Shown: in pieces, positions 1 to 14,089 of the stretch
How positions within the stretch are numbered: the first letter of the stretch is position 1
Layout of the letters: every line of letters begins with the position of its first letter
DNA from: Thermincola carboxydiphila
GTDB taxonomy: Bacteria; Bacillota; Thermincolia; Thermincolales; UBA2595
Length of the DNA stretch: 64,000 nucleotides
Direction: 5' to 3'
Assembly: GCA_016841725.1 (NCBI GenBank)
Contig: JAENYP010000003.1
Span: forward strand, 181,665-245,664
Program-made: the position numbers and the translations under genes
Notes under the pieces: generated by a model
Database searches by the model: none
The model's input: only the letters and a program-made list of their open reading frames with translations
Told to the model about the DNA's origin: nothing

Positions 1-2
1 GC

Positions 3-140
3 CGGGCTGCCCGGGAAAACTGCCTGGAGTCTGCAGGCAGTATAGTCCGGATAGTTCCCGCCCAATTGGGCAATGACGCTGGATTTGTAGGGGCCGCAAA
101 ACTGGTACTCCAGGATAATCATAAAAAATGTATGATTTAA
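3..140 (+). CDS. ROK-family glucokinase, C-terminal end only (partial)
   Basis: The window opens inside a gene. The third forward frame is open from base 3 to a TAA at 138-140 and ends with IVPAQLGNDAGFVGAAKLV, which is the characteristic C-terminal stretch of ROK-family glucokinases. These enzymes phosphorylate glucose with ATP at the entry to glycolysis. Only about 45 residues are visible, so the catalytic and zinc-binding region lies upstream of the window. A glucokinase here would fit the glycolytic operon downstream at 6.7-13.8 kb, but it is a separate unit. Another ROK sugar kinase is possible. Confidence 0.75.
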   Translation, partial: RAARENCLESAGSIVRIVPAQLGNDAGFVGAAKLVLQDNHKKCMI

Positions 141-341
141 TATATATGTTATATCCAAGGCTCGGCACCTTGGACTATTTGTTTTTTCCGCCATCGTAGG
201 CTTGGGAAATGACCGTTGTATATCAAGCCTGCTATTTAGGGGAAATACAATAAGTGAAAAGTGGACAAAATACCTCACGTATATTTACTTGGGCCAGCAA
301 ATTAATTTTTGTGCCGGCCGATTCGAGGGAGGTATTTTTTT
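141..341. other. Intergenic region between the ROK kinase and the PHP gene
   Basis: About 200 bases without a supported gene. The only clear signal is the ribosome binding site GAGGGAGGT at 325-333 belonging to the PHP gene. I could not settle on a promoter or terminator here. Confidence 0.4.
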
Positions 342-1073
342 ATGGAGTTTTTTGCAGACTGGCATACTCATTCCAAATACAGTGACGGAAGAGGCACAAT
401 TCAGGAAAATGCAGAGGCAGCTATGGCCAGAGGACTCAGCGAGCTGGCTATTACTGACCATGGGCCGGCTAATATCGGGACCGGGGTAAAAAGTGGTGCA
501 ACATATTTTGAAATTATTGATGAGGTCAGGGAGGTCAGTGCTTGGTATCCCGGACTCACCTTAAAGGCCGGTGCAGAAGCGGATATTACAGGCAGTGACG
601 GTTCTATAGATATTCCTCCGGAGGTACGGGATAAGCTGGATATCCTCATTGTAGGCCTGCACCCCTATGTAGTTCCTGCTTCCCTGGAAGCAGTCTGGCC
701 GGTGGTGGGAATTAACCGGTTGGCCGGTATCAGCAGGGGGGCACGGGAAAGAGCGCGGGTAAGCAATACTAAAGCCCTTAAGGAAGCGGTTTACAGGTAT
801 GATGTTGACTTTATCAGCCATCCGGACCTGAAAATGCCGGTTGATGTGAGCGAATTGTCCGCGGCTTGTGCTGCCTGTGATACGGCCATCGAAATTAATA
901 CAGGCCATCACTATGACAAGGAAGTCCTTGTGAGAGAGGCAGTGAAAACAGGGGTTAATTTTGTTGTCTGCAGTGATGCCCATTTTCCCGCATCAGTTGG
1001 AAAATTGCAGGAGGGAGCCGCTGTCCTGAAGAAGTTTGGGGTTCCCGGGGAGAGAGTGTTAAATGCTGTTTGA
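342..1073 (+). CDS. PHP-domain metal-dependent phosphoesterase (YcdX/histidinol-phosphatase type)
   Basis: A 243-residue PHP-fold protein. The metal-binding histidines are in place: DWHTH near residue 6, ITDHGP near 38, a GAEADI motif, SHPDL, and CSDAHFP near the C-terminus. PHP enzymes hydrolyse phosphomonoesters with a trinuclear metal centre. This subgroup is usually annotated as YcdX-like phosphatase or histidinol-phosphatase-like, and no histidine-biosynthesis gene is nearby to choose the latter. The ATG at 342 is preferred over the in-frame TTG at 309 because it follows GAGGGAGGT at a normal distance. It is the first gene of a head-to-tail run with rapZ and yvcK, an arrangement common in Clostridia. 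The substrate is unknown. Confidence 0.85.
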   Translation: MEFFADWHTHSKYSDGRGTIQENAEAAMARGLSELAITDHGPANIGTGVKSGATYFEIIDEVREVSAWYPGLTLKAGAEADITGSDGSIDIPPEVRDKLDILIVGLHPYVVPASLEAVWPVVGINRLAGISRGARERARVSNTKALKEAVYRYDVDFISHPDLKMPVDVSELSAACAACDTAIEINTGHHYDKEVLVREAVKTGVNFVVCSDAHFPASVGKLQEGAAVLKKFGVPGERVLNAV

Positions 1074-1129
1074 AGGAGAAACGGTTTTTTCGGCGAAATA
1101 GTCAGTAACCGATAATATGGGGTGGAAAA

Positions 1130-2008
1130 ATGAATGATATAAAATTTGTAATTGTAACCGGGCTCTCCGGAGCGGGGAAAACCCAGGCCATATGGTGTCT
1201 GGAGGACCTCGGGTTTTTCTGTGTGGACAACCTGCCCCCGACCCTGATTCCCAAATTTGCCGAACTTTGTGCACAATCAGAGGGGAAAATAAATAAGATA
1301 GCATTGGTAGTTGATATCAGAGGCGGCGGATTTTTTGATGCTGTTTACGATTCCCTGGAAAATCTTAAAACTCTTGGAATCAAGTGTGAGATTCTATTCC
1401 TGGATGCATCTGACGAGACCCTGGTAAGGAGATTCAAGGAATCGCGAAGACGCCATCCCCTGGGTACCCACGGCAGGGTCCTGGACGGCATCAGGGAAGA
1501 GCGGCTGAAGCTTGAGGAATTGAAGGGCAAGGCCAGCAAAGTTATAGATACCTCCGAGCTTAGCAACAAACAGCTTAAGGAACAGATAACCCTGCTTTAT
1601 GGAGGGGATAATGAAGAACATAATCTGAACATAAATGTCATGTCCTTCGGATATAAGTACGGGATACCGATGGATGCCGACCTGGTCTTTGATGTCAGAT
1701 TCCTGCCCAACCCGCATTATATTGAGGAACTGCGGCCACTGACCGGCAATGACAGCGAAGTTCAGGAGTATGTGCTTGATTCTCCTGTCAGCAGGACTTT
1801 TATGAGGAAATTTTCCGGCCTGATCAAATTCCTGATTCCCCATTATATCAAAGAAGGGAAAACCAGCCTGGTCATAGCCATTGGCTGTACCGGCGGGCAG
1901 CACCGTTCGGTGACCCTTGTCAATAAGCTGTTTGAATCCCTGAAAACCAACAACTACCTGGTTAACAAGAGACACCGCGACCTGGAGAAGAACACGTCAG
2001 GGGTGTAA
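1130..2008 (+). CDS. rapZ: RapZ/YvcJ family nucleotide-binding protein
   Basis: A full-length 292-residue member of the RapZ (YvcJ) family. A Walker A motif GLSGAGKT is at residues 11-18, and the conserved C-terminal [10 protein letters not shown] motif is near residue 252. In enterobacteria RapZ is an RNA-binding adaptor controlling glucosamine-6-phosphate synthase. In Bacillus, YvcJ binds and hydrolyses GTP/ATP and its role is less clear. The stop codon is followed after three bases by the ATG of yvcK, so the two are co-transcribed and probably translationally coupled. The order rapZ-yvcK-whiA is a conserved Gram-positive cluster; here a lipoprotein gene is inserted before whiA. Confidence 0.95.
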   Translation: MNDIKFVIVTGLSGAGKTQAIWCLEDLGFFCVDNLPPTLIPKFAELCAQSEGKINKIALVVDIRGGGFFDAVYDSLENLKTLGIKCEILFLDASDETLVRRFKESRRRHPLGTHGRVLDGIREERLKLEELKGKASKVIDTSELSNKQLKEQITLLYGGDNEEHNLNINVMSFGYKYGIPMDADLVFDVRFLPNPHYIEELRPLTGNDSEVQEYVLDSPVSRTFMRKFSGLIKFLIPHYIKEGKTSLVIAIGCTGGQHRSVTLVNKLFESLKTNNYLVNKRHRDLEKNTSGV

Positions 2009-2011
2009 TGT

Positions 2012-3310
2012 ATGGATAGATTGAAGTGGCTTTACCCCGGTATGCGCATTAAGCGCTGGATGTTCCTGGCTTTTGCGGGGGCAGTCTGTTTTGGGGCCGG
2101 GCTAATACTGGTGACAAATAAATTGCACCAGGTCCTCCAGGGTTCCTCCCTGGAAACAGGGCTCCTCCTTCTTGCGGTGGGAGCTTTTATGGTGTGTTTA
2201 GGGACACGGAATACGCTGAATTCAATTATAAAGGCACTGGCCCCGGGGAGAGAAGAGGATGTTGCCGGCCTTATCTACCGCAAGCATCACCTTAAACGGG
2301 GTCCCAAGGTCGTTGTAGTCGGCGGGGGAACCGGCCTGTCGGTGCTGCTGCGGGGCCTGAAAAAATACACCAGCAATATTACAGCTATTGTTACCGTTGC
2401 TGATGATGGCGGCAGCTCCGGGAAACTCAGGGGTGAATTTGGGATACTTCCTCCGGGAGATATCAGGAACTGCCTGGTTGCCTTGGCAGATAAGGAGACC
2501 CTGATGGAAGACCTGTTTCAGCACCGGTTTTCCAATGGCTATGGTCTGGCAGGACACAGCATGGGAAACCTGCTGCTGACAGCAATGACCCAGGTTGTGG
2601 GTGATTTCGGGACAGCGGTAAGGGAGATGAGCAAGGTTCTGGCGGTCAGGGGGCAGGTTTTGCCTGCCACCCTAAAGACCTGCAGCCTGTGTGCCGAACT
2701 TGAGGATGGCAGTATTATTGAGGGTGAATCAAAAATCCCGCGTACCGGTAAAAAGATTAAGCGGGTATTTCTGAAACCGGGTGACTGTGAGCCTGTTCCG
2801 GAAGCATTCCTGGCCATAGCTGATGCCGACCTGATCATACTGGGTCCGGGAAGTCTGTATACCAGTGTTATCCCGAACCTTCTGATACGGGGGATGGCTG
2901 ATGCTATCGCTGCATCACCGGCGGTAACGGTATATGCCTGCAATATTATGACACAGCCAGGTGAGACTGAAGGCTACACGGCTTCTGATCATATCAGGGC
3001 GATTCACCGCCATGCCGGGTCAGGGCTGATTGATTATGCTATTGTCAATGTCCAGGAAATTCCCCGGAAGCTGCTGCGGAAATATCAAAGGGACGGCGCC
3101 GTCCCGGTTAAGGCAGACCTGAGGCAGATAGAAGAAATGAAAGTAAGGCCCGTGAAGAAGGACCTGGTTTATGAGAGTGACCTGGTGCGCCACGACCCGG
3201 TTAAACTGGCAGAATCGGTGATGGGACTTATCGGTGAGTTAGGGCTGGGCCAGGAAAAATCCCTGCTGCAGGGCTTTTTCCAGGTAAAGCAGAAGGTCAA
3301 AGGAATGTAG
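2012..3310 (+). CDS. yvcK: YvcK/CofD-like gluconeogenesis factor, membrane-anchored form
   Basis: A 432-residue protein with two hydrophobic N-terminal segments (about residues 16-36 and 44-64) before a CofD-like Rossmann domain. That domain begins with VVVVGGGTGLS near residue 98 and continues with the conserved ADDGGSSGKLR and PPGDIRNC motifs. YvcK binds UDP-sugars and is required for growth and cell shape on gluconeogenic carbon sources in Bacillus. The Bacillus protein is about 320 residues and lacks the membrane anchor; the longer form is common in clostridia. The gene starts three bases after rapZ. A small inverted repeat (3315-3321/3332-3338) follows the stop but has no T-run. Confidence 0.92.
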   Translation: MDRLKWLYPGMRIKRWMFLAFAGAVCFGAGLILVTNKLHQVLQGSSLETGLLLLAVGAFMVCLGTRNTLNSIIKALAPGREEDVAGLIYRKHHLKRGPKVVVVGGGTGLSVLLRGLKKYTSNITAIVTVADDGGSSGKLRGEFGILPPGDIRNCLVALADKETLMEDLFQHRFSNGYGLAGHSMGNLLLTAMTQVVGDFGTAVREMSKVLAVRGQVLPATLKTCSLCAELEDGSIIEGESKIPRTGKKIKRVFLKPGDCEPVPEAFLAIADADLIILGPGSLYTSVIPNLLIRGMADAIAASPAVTVYACNIMTQPGETEGYTASDHIRAIHRHAGSGLIDYAIVNVQEIPRKLLRKYQRDGAVPVKADLRQIEEMKVRPVKKDLVYESDLVRHDPVKLAESVMGLIGELGLGQEKSLLQGFFQVKQKVKGM

Positions 3311-3351
3311 ATGAAGCCGGCGCCCTTCATTGCCGGCTAAAAGCATAAAAT

Positions 3352-3398
3352 ACTCCTCCGGAGGCAGACTAGTATTGACACGGAGGAGGTGAGACTAG
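3352..3398 (+). promoter_or_regulatory. Possible ribosome-binding-site-sequestering hairpin
   Basis: CTCCTCCG at 3353-3360 is an exact complement of CGGAGGAG at 3381-3388, which is the Shine-Dalgarno sequence of the lipoprotein gene starting at 3399. The loop is 20 bases. In RNA this would hide the ribosome binding site. The segment 3355-3364 (CCTCCGGAGG) is itself a palindrome that would compete with the pairing. The pairing is seen directly; a regulatory role is inference. Confidence 0.4.
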
Positions 3399-3896
3399 AT
3401 GGCAAAAATAAAAGGCAAATTGTTTCCGGCCTTGACTTTACTATTGGTGTTAATCGTATTGGGAGGCTGTGCGGCCCAAAAAAAACCGCTTCCGACTGAA
3501 CCGAATGCACCTGACAGGGTTCCCGAAATGGAGGTTAAACCCGCTCCGGAAAGAAGTCCTGCCGAGGACAGGGATACAGCTGCAGATATTCGCAGGATTG
3601 CTGAGTCTGTCCCTGGGGTGGAAAGGTCTTATACGGTGGTAGTTGGTAATGCGGTTCTGATTGGGCTCGATCTTGATAGGAACCAACAGGAACAGGGTAT
3701 CAGCAATATCAAGAACAGGGTTGCCGAGAAGGCAGAGGCTGATTCACGGATTGTCAGAGCTTATGTTTCATCTGATCCTGACACTACTGCAAGGATCAGG
3801 GAACTGGCAGACAACGTTAGGAAGGGCAGACCCGTGACCGAGTACCTGGATGAAATCGGAGAAATAATTCAGCGTTTGACGCCCCAAACTGACTAG
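3399..3896 (+). CDS. YhcN/YlaJ-family sporulation lipoprotein
   Basis: A 165-residue lipoprotein precursor. A charged N-terminus and hydrophobic segment end in the lipobox LGGC (Cys24), followed by a Pro/Glu-rich linker and a compact C-terminal domain. The motifs VPGVERSYTVVVGNAVLIGLDL and the A-D-S-R-I-V-R-A-Y-V-SSDPD stretch match the Spore_YhcN_YlaJ family. Members are found in the inner membrane or cortex region of forespores and help germination or spore outgrowth in Bacillus. The ribosome binding site GGAGGAGGT is strong but may be masked by an upstream complement. The gene sits between yvcK and whiA, an unusual insertion in that cluster. A hairpin follows at 3910-3944. Confidence 0.82.
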   Translation: MAKIKGKLFPALTLLLVLIVLGGCAAQKKPLPTEPNAPDRVPEMEVKPAPERSPAEDRDTAADIRRIAESVPGVERSYTVVVGNAVLIGLDLDRNQQEQGISNIKNRVAEKAEADSRIVRAYVSSDPDTTARIRELADNVRKGRPVTEYLDEIGEIIQRLTPQTD

Positions 3897-3909
3897 TGAG
3901 GATAATTTT

Positions 3910-3944
3910 GGGCCTGACTGTGGACAATTCCTGCAGTCGGGCCC
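3910..3944 (+). terminator. Hairpin after the spore lipoprotein gene
   Basis: GGGCCTGACTG (3910-3920) pairs with CAGTCGGGCCC (3934-3944), eleven pairs including one G-T. No strong T-run follows, so it is only a probable terminator or processing hairpin. Confidence 0.45.
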
Positions 3945-4014
3945 TGCCTGTCCCATATTGTAACTGTATGTTATAATTATTTATAGGTTATGACTAAATC
4001 GGAGGGGCGGAAGG

Positions 4015-4965
4015 ATGTCTTTTTCCACTGATACCAAAAATGAACTGGCCCGGGTTATGGCTCAAAAACCATGCTGCCAGACTGCTGAACTGGCTGCCCT
4101 GGTTAAGATGGACGGCCTTATCCAGATTAGCGGACGGCACCGGCTTTCTCTGCATCTGATAACTGAAAGCGCTGCGGTGGCCCGCAAATTAATTACCTAT
4201 TTGAAAAATCTTTATGGGGTCCATACGGATATTCTTATTAAAAAGAAAAACAAACTGAAAAAAAATAATGTCTATCTGGTCAGGATGCTAACCCCGGATG
4301 ATGTGGCCACAGTGCTTCGTTCCCTTGGAATGATTGATGAATTGGGCCGGCTGTTGGATGACATCAAACCAGATCTGTTAAAGAAGGAATGCTGCCGGAG
4401 GTCTTATCTTCGCGGAACTTTTCTCGGCGGCGGTTCAGTGAGTGACCCCGAGGGGGATTACCATCTTGAGATTCTTGTCAATGATGAAGAATTCAGCCGG
4501 GAATTATGTAATATTCTGAAACGGTATGACCTGGCGGCAGGAATTAACAGAAGGAAGAACTGGGATGTGGTTTATCTGAAGGGCAGTGAGGACATCATTA
4601 AGCTGCTTAACCTGATGGGAGCTCACGGGGCCTTGTTAAACTTTGAAAATGTCAGGATCTATAAAGATGTCAGAAATCAGGTTAACCGACTGGTCAATTG
4701 TGAAACGGCAAATCTGAACAAGACTGTCAATGCCGCTGTCAGGCAGGTTGAGGATATCAGGCTGATTGACAGGGTCATAGGCCTGGCGAAGCTTCCTGAC
4801 AATCTCAGGATAATAGCTGAACACCGCCTCACTTATCCCGATATCAGTCTCAAGGAATTGGGGGAGATGGTGAAACCCAAAATAGGCAAATCCGGGGTGA
4901 ACCACCGGATGAGAAGAGTACAAAGAATTGCGGAAAAGATCAGGGAAACCATGAAAGCCGAATAA
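4015..4965 (+). CDS. whiA: WhiA DNA-binding sporulation/cell-division regulator
   Basis: A 316-residue WhiA. The N-terminal half is the degenerate LAGLIDADG homing-endonuclease fold ([13 protein letters not shown] at the start, [19 protein letters not shown] near residue 130), which has lost catalytic function in this family. The C-terminal half is a helix-turn-helix DNA-binding domain ([20 protein letters not shown] and the following RMRR segment). WhiA controls sporulation septation in Streptomyces and affects cell division and chromosome segregation in Bacillus. It is preceded by a GGAGGGGCGG ribosome binding site. Position after rapZ-yvcK is the classic arrangement. Confidence 0.95.
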   Translation: MSFSTDTKNELARVMAQKPCCQTAELAALVKMDGLIQISGRHRLSLHLITESAAVARKLITYLKNLYGVHTDILIKKKNKLKKNNVYLVRMLTPDDVATVLRSLGMIDELGRLLDDIKPDLLKKECCRRSYLRGTFLGGGSVSDPEGDYHLEILVNDEEFSRELCNILKRYDLAAGINRRKNWDVVYLKGSEDIIKLLNLMGAHGALLNFENVRIYKDVRNQVNRLVNCETANLNKTVNAAVRQVEDIRLIDRVIGLAKLPDNLRIIAEHRLTYPDISLKELGEMVKPKIGKSGVNHRMRRVQRIAEKIRETMKAE

Positions 4966-5065
4966 GGACATATTTTGCCTGCATAGTATTATATTAACCG
5001 TAAAAGCAGGAAAACAACGGGGATTCACAGAAACATTACTTATATTAAGTTAAGGAGTGGCTTTT

Positions 5066-6502
5066 ATGCGTATGGGGTTTGGGCTCTACCAGGAGCAAAC
5101 ACAAAAACTTATGATGACCCCTGAACTAAGGCTGGCAATAAAAATTCTGCAGTTTTCGACTGTTGAACTTACAGAATATATCGAAAATGAACTGGTGGAG
5201 AATCCACTGCTGGAAATTGCCGAAACTGCTGCGGATACGGTTGATTCCGCAGATTCCCCTGGTGACATCGAACGCGAGAACTCCGCCGAACAGGATTCTA
5301 AAGATGAAATGGAAAAGGTGGATATTGACTGGGAACAGTATTTTGATGATGGTACCAGCTACCGGAATGAGTTTACTCTTAACCGTCAGGAAGAAACCCC
5401 GCGTTATGAAAATTTTATCGCAGAAGTCCCCACCCTTCAGGAGTATTTGATGTTTCAACTGGCGCTCACCCCTTTGGGTGCCGAAGAGAAATCAGTGGGG
5501 GAATTCTTTATCGGAAACATTGATGATAACGGCTATCTGCATTGTTCCACAGAGGAGACTGCGGTCAAGTGCAATGTTCCTTCAGATACCGCTGAAAAGG
5601 TTCTGGGAATTATTCAGGGCATGGAGCCCCCCGGAGTAGGCGCCAGGGACCTTAAGGAGTGCCTGTTGATACAGTATGCACAGCTTGAAATTAAAAATAA
5701 TCTGCTGAAAGAGATTATCTGTGATTACCTGCAGGAAGTTGCCGCCGGAAAAATCATGAAAGTTGCCAAAAGGCTGGGTGTTCAGCTGTATGAGATGCAG
5801 GAGGCAATGGATCTCCTGAAATTGCTTGAGCCAAAGCCGGGGAGGAGATTTTCACCTACTGACAGGACCCGGTACATTATTCCTGATGTTGTTGTGGAAA
5901 AGGTGGACCATGAATATATTATCCTTGTCAATGATGTTTCCACACCGCGTCTTACAGTTAGTAATGCTTATAAAAAGTTTGTCAAGGGAAGCAATGCTGA
6001 TCAGGAAAGCCGCAAGTATATAGAGGAAAAGCTTAACTCTGCCGTCTGGTTAATGAAGAGTATTGAACAGCGCCGGGAGACTCTTTATAAGGTTTCCCGC
6101 TGTATAGTTGATTTCCAGAAGGATTTTTTTGACAATGGCATAAAGCACCTGAAAAGCATGAACCTGAGAAATGTGGCCGAAACCCTGGGGGTACACGAAT
6201 CAACCGTAAGCAGGGCTGCTGCCGGTAAGTACATGCAAACACCCCGGGGATTGTTTGAAATGAAGTTTTTCTTTTCCAGCGGTGTCTCTAACGTTCATGG
6301 CACATCAACCTCTGCAGAGGCTGTAAAAAAAATAATCAGGGAACTGGTGGAAGCAGAAGACCCGCATAAGCCCCTGAGTGACCAGAAGATTGCTGAAGAC
6401 CTTCAGGCCAAGGGAGTCAATATTTCCAGGCGCACTATAGCTAAATACCGGGATGAAATTGGGATCCTGCCTACATCCAAAAGGAGAAGGTATAGTAAAT
6501 AG
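5066..6502 (+). CDS. rpoN: RNA polymerase sigma-54 factor RpoN
   Basis: A 478-residue sigma-54. Region I (LYQEQTQKLMMTPELRLAI) binds activators and core polymerase, the middle is acidic, and a core-binding domain and helix-turn-helix (LGVHESTVSRAAAGKY) follow. The C-terminal RpoN box ISRRTIAKYRDEIGI contacts the -24 promoter element. The ATG at 5066 is preferred over the GTG at 5057 because AAGGA at 5052-5056 overlaps the latter. Sigma-54 needs AAA+ enhancer-binding activators; none is encoded in this window, and I found no convincing -24/-12 promoter here. Its place directly before cggR resembles other clostridia. Confidence 0.95.
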   Translation: MRMGFGLYQEQTQKLMMTPELRLAIKILQFSTVELTEYIENELVENPLLEIAETAADTVDSADSPGDIERENSAEQDSKDEMEKVDIDWEQYFDDGTSYRNEFTLNRQEETPRYENFIAEVPTLQEYLMFQLALTPLGAEEKSVGEFFIGNIDDNGYLHCSTEETAVKCNVPSDTAEKVLGIIQGMEPPGVGARDLKECLLIQYAQLEIKNNLLKEIICDYLQEVAAGKIMKVAKRLGVQLYEMQEAMDLLKLLEPKPGRRFSPTDRTRYIIPDVVVEKVDHEYIILVNDVSTPRLTVSNAYKKFVKGSNADQESRKYIEEKLNSAVWLMKSIEQRRETLYKVSRCIVDFQKDFFDNGIKHLKSMNLRNVAETLGVHESTVSRAAAGKYMQTPRGLFEMKFFFSSGVSNVHGTSTSAEAVKKIIRELVEAEDPHKPLSDQKIAEDLQAKGVNISRRTIAKYRDEIGILPTSKRRRYSK

Positions 6503-6658
6503 AATAGGTCTGAAATATATTGAAATAATAATATAGACACTCGAATTAACAGCTAAGAAAAATATGGAAGAGTTTTTTGAGCGGCAAAAGGATTTTTGTA
6601 TTAAAATGTAGAATAATATTCCCGGTTAGGCAAAAGATGGTCTTCTTTTTTTGTTTGC

Positions 6659-6684
6659 CGGGACATATAATTATGTAGCGGGAC
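6659..6684 (+). promoter_or_regulatory. CggR-type double operator and promoter of the glycolytic operon
   Basis: Two exact CGGGAC half-sites lie at 6659-6664 and 6679-6684, 20 bases apart start to start. The spacing and core match the tandem operator described for Bacillus subtilis CggR (CGGGAC-N6-TGTC-N4 repeated); the TGTC parts are poorly kept. A TATAAT at 6666-6671 lies between the half-sites, so repressor binding would cover the -10 region. The -35 is weak. The site is 36 bases before the cggR start, implying autoregulation and repression of the whole operon. Confidence 0.75.
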
Positions 6685-6719
6685 AGTAAATGGCCCACTG
6701 CGGGAGGTGGGAGAACCGA

Positions 6720-8826
<2,107 letters not shown>

Positions 8827-8888
8827 AGGATTTAAAAGGGCTGCTATGCCGGGAAAATTTGGTCGGGAGCAGGGAGGCGGGATGTTTT

Positions 8889-10082
8889 ATGCAGGTTAAT
8901 ACCATCAGGGAAATGAATGTAAAAGGGAAAAGAGTATTTGTCAGAGTAGATTTTAACGTACCTCTCGATGAAGCCAGGGCTATCACAGACGATACCAGGA
9001 TCAAGGCGGCTGTCCCTACTATAAAATATCTTACAGAGCATGGAGCCAAAGTTATCCTGGCTTCTCACCTGGGACGGCCAAAGGGCCAGGTAACTGAGAA
9101 GTATTCTCTGGCCCCTGCAGCCAAGAGACTTGAAGAAATCCTGGGCCAAAAGGTGTTTTTTGCCCGGGACTGTATCGGTGAAGAGCCTCGAAAAGTGGTC
9201 GCCAAGATGAATGACGGGGATGTAGTGCTTCTGGAGAATCTCAGGTTTCATGCCGGTGAGGAGAAAAATGACCCTGAGTTTGTCAGGGAACTGGCAGTTC
9301 TGGCTGATATGTTCGTAAATGACGCTTTTGGGACAGCTCATCGGGCTCATGCTTCAACGGCAGGAATTGCAGGGCTGCTTCCCGCCGGTGCCGGCTTCCT
9401 TATGGAAAAGGAAGTGGAGTACCTGGGCCAAGCGGTACGGAATCCGGTAAGGCCATTTACTGCCATTATTGGAGGGGCAAAGGTATCGGACAAGATCGGT
9501 GTTATTGATAATCTCCTTAATAAGGTGGACACCCTGATAATCGGAGGGGGTATGGCTAATACCTTTCTGAGAGCCCAGGGTTATGACATGGGTAATTCCC
9601 TGGTAGAGGAAGACAAGGTTGCACTGGCCAGGGAGACCATAGACAAGGCCAGAGCCAAAAACGTCAGTCTGCTGCTTCCGGTTGACCTGGTAGCTGCGGA
9701 AAGTGTTTCACCAGATTCAGCCCACAAGATTGTAAGTAAAGACGGAGTTCCGGAAGGATGGGCTGCAGTGGACATTGGACCTGAGACCGCCAGGTTATTT
9801 GCTGATGCCGCAAGAGAGGCCGGCACAATTGTCTGGAACGGGCCCATGGGAGTCTTTGAGATGGCGCCCTTCGCCAAAGGCACAGAAGCTGTGGCCAAGG
9901 CAGTCGGCGAATCTGATGGCACGTCAATAGTCGGCGGCGGGGATTCGGTTGCCGCAGTCAGGAAGATGGGGGCAGCCGAACAAATCAGCCATATATCAAC
10001 AGGCGGCGGGGCATCACTGGAGTTTCTGGAAGGGAAGGAACTGCCGGGGATAAAGGCCCTGGAAAAAGTGGCAGTTATGTAA
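8889..10082 (+). CDS. pgk: Phosphoglycerate kinase
   Basis: A 397-residue phosphoglycerate kinase that makes ATP from 1,3-bisphosphoglycerate. Seen are the N-terminal substrate motif VDFNVPLD, the [11 protein letters not shown] and [10 protein letters not shown] motifs, and NGPMGVFE with GGGDSVAAV in the nucleotide-binding C-terminal domain. The start is taken as the ATG at 8889, which gives the usual [13 protein letters not shown] N-terminus. The Shine-Dalgarno GGGAGGCGGG lies somewhat close. It is separated from gapA by about 60 bases and from tpiA by about 25, consistent with one transcript. Confidence 0.96.
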   Translation: MQVNTIREMNVKGKRVFVRVDFNVPLDEARAITDDTRIKAAVPTIKYLTEHGAKVILASHLGRPKGQVTEKYSLAPAAKRLEEILGQKVFFARDCIGEEPRKVVAKMNDGDVVLLENLRFHAGEEKNDPEFVRELAVLADMFVNDAFGTAHRAHASTAGIAGLLPAGAGFLMEKEVEYLGQAVRNPVRPFTAIIGGAKVSDKIGVIDNLLNKVDTLIIGGGMANTFLRAQGYDMGNSLVEEDKVALARETIDKARAKNVSLLLPVDLVAAESVSPDSAHKIVSKDGVPEGWAAVDIGPETARLFADAAREAGTIVWNGPMGVFEMAPFAKGTEAVAKAVGESDGTSIVGGGDSVAAVRKMGAAEQISHISTGGGASLEFLEGKELPGIKALEKVAVM

Positions 10083-10106
10083 ACAGAGAATGGGGAGGTG
10101 GCAGGT

Positions 10107-10862
10107 TTGCGTAAACCTATCATGGCCGGGAACTGGAAAATGAATAAAACCGTTGAAGAGGCTATTTTGCTGGTTAGTGAATTGGGAATGCTGGTTGACG
10201 AGGTGACAGACACAGAGGTGGTAGTTTGTCCGCCCTTTATAGCGCTGGATGCGGTGATAGAGGCCGGGGTAGGGTCTAAAATTTCCTTTGGCGCCCAGAA
10301 CATGTACTGGGAAGAAGAGGGGGCCTTTACCGGTGAGGTCTCTCCGGCAATGCTGCAGGATATGGGCTGCAGTTATGTCATCATCGGTCATTCGGAACGC
10401 CGGGAGTATTTCGGAGAAACAGATGAGTCGGTTAGTAAAAAGCTCCGGGCTGCACTTAGGTTTGACCTTATACCCATAGTCTGTGTAGGGGAAAAACTGG
10501 AGCACAGGGAAAAGGGAACTACCGAAGAGGTTATCCGCAAACAGGTTGAAGCGGGTCTGTCAGGACTTGATAAGGAACAGGCAGCAGGACTGGTTGTTGC
10601 CTATGAGCCTGTTTGGGCCATCGGTACCGGAAAAACTGCCTCAGATGAGGATGCCCAAAAGGTAATAGCTTTTATCAGACAGGTACTCACCGGCATGTAT
10701 GGGAAAGATGCTGCTGACAGGGTACGTATCCTGTATGGGGGCAGCGTTAAGCCCGAAAACATATCAGGCCTGATGCAGCAGCCTGACATCGACGGCGCTC
10801 TGGTTGGCGGAGCCAGCCTTGATGCAAAAGTCTTTGCCGCAATAGTAAAATTTCAGAAGTAA
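10107..10862 (+). CDS. tpiA: Triosephosphate isomerase
   Basis: A 251-residue TIM barrel that interconverts dihydroxyacetone phosphate and glyceraldehyde-3-phosphate. Catalytic Lys is in AGNWKMNK, His in [11 protein letters not shown], and Glu in [12 protein letters not shown]; the phosphate-binding YGGSVKPEN is near the end. The TTG at 10107 is preferred because it gives the family-typical short N-terminus [11 protein letters not shown] and follows GGGGAGGTGG at a good distance. The GTG at 10098 lies inside that ribosome binding site. Confidence 0.95.
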   Translation: MRKPIMAGNWKMNKTVEEAILLVSELGMLVDEVTDTEVVVCPPFIALDAVIEAGVGSKISFGAQNMYWEEEGAFTGEVSPAMLQDMGCSYVIIGHSERREYFGETDESVSKKLRAALRFDLIPIVCVGEKLEHREKGTTEEVIRKQVEAGLSGLDKEQAAGLVVAYEPVWAIGTGKTASDEDAQKVIAFIRQVLTGMYGKDAADRVRILYGGSVKPENISGLMQQPDIDGALVGGASLDAKVFAAIVKFQK

Positions 10863-10909
10863 AGACGACTGCAGCAGGTTTTGGAAGCAGTGACTGCGAG
10901 GGAGGCGGT

Positions 10910-13773
<2,864 letters not shown>

Positions 13774-14089
13774 GATGGGATTATTGCTCGGATTAACAGT
13801 TTTTTTACCCGAATTGTCATATTACCGGTCTGCTTCCATAGTATAATAAAGAGCGGACTTGTACATGTCAAAAGGTTTTGAATCTTCACTATATTACCCT
13901 GATTATTATTGTATTTTTGTCCATCATATGGTATAATTGACCATCATGGGTTATCCTGGTTGGGGGGTGATGGAGCTACATATTTTGGTTCCTGTTGCTA
14001 ACCGGGGACCTTTGTGAATGTTGGGTGATATAGAGAGAGATCCCGCCAAGAAAACCAAAAATTAGGGAAGAGGAGAGTGAGAGTGTCCA
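13774..14089 (+). other. Intergenic region with the hppA promoter and a leader of about 145 nt
   Basis: No gene is supported here. It holds one good sigma-A promoter (13909-13937, listed separately), and the transcript leader after it has no small reading frame with a ribosome binding site. The leader contains short complementary pieces (for example GGTT and AACC around 14000-14020), but I could not match it to a known riboswitch class. Confidence 0.45.
13909..13937 (+). promoter_or_regulatory. Sigma-A promoter of hppA
   Basis: TTGTAT at 13909-13914 and TATAAT at 13932-13937 are separated by exactly 17 bases, with an extended -10 TG at 13929-13930. Transcription would start near 13944, leaving a leader of about 145 bases before hppA. 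Confidence 0.65.

Noticed and set aside
309..341. Longer N-terminus for the PHP protein starting at TTG 309
   Set aside because: The ribosome binding site GAGGGAGGT lies after that start and fits the ATG at 342.
3375..3380. TTGACA before the spore lipoprotein gene as a -35 box
   Set aside because: It lies too close to the ATG at 3399 to leave room for a -10 element and transcript start with the ribosome binding site.
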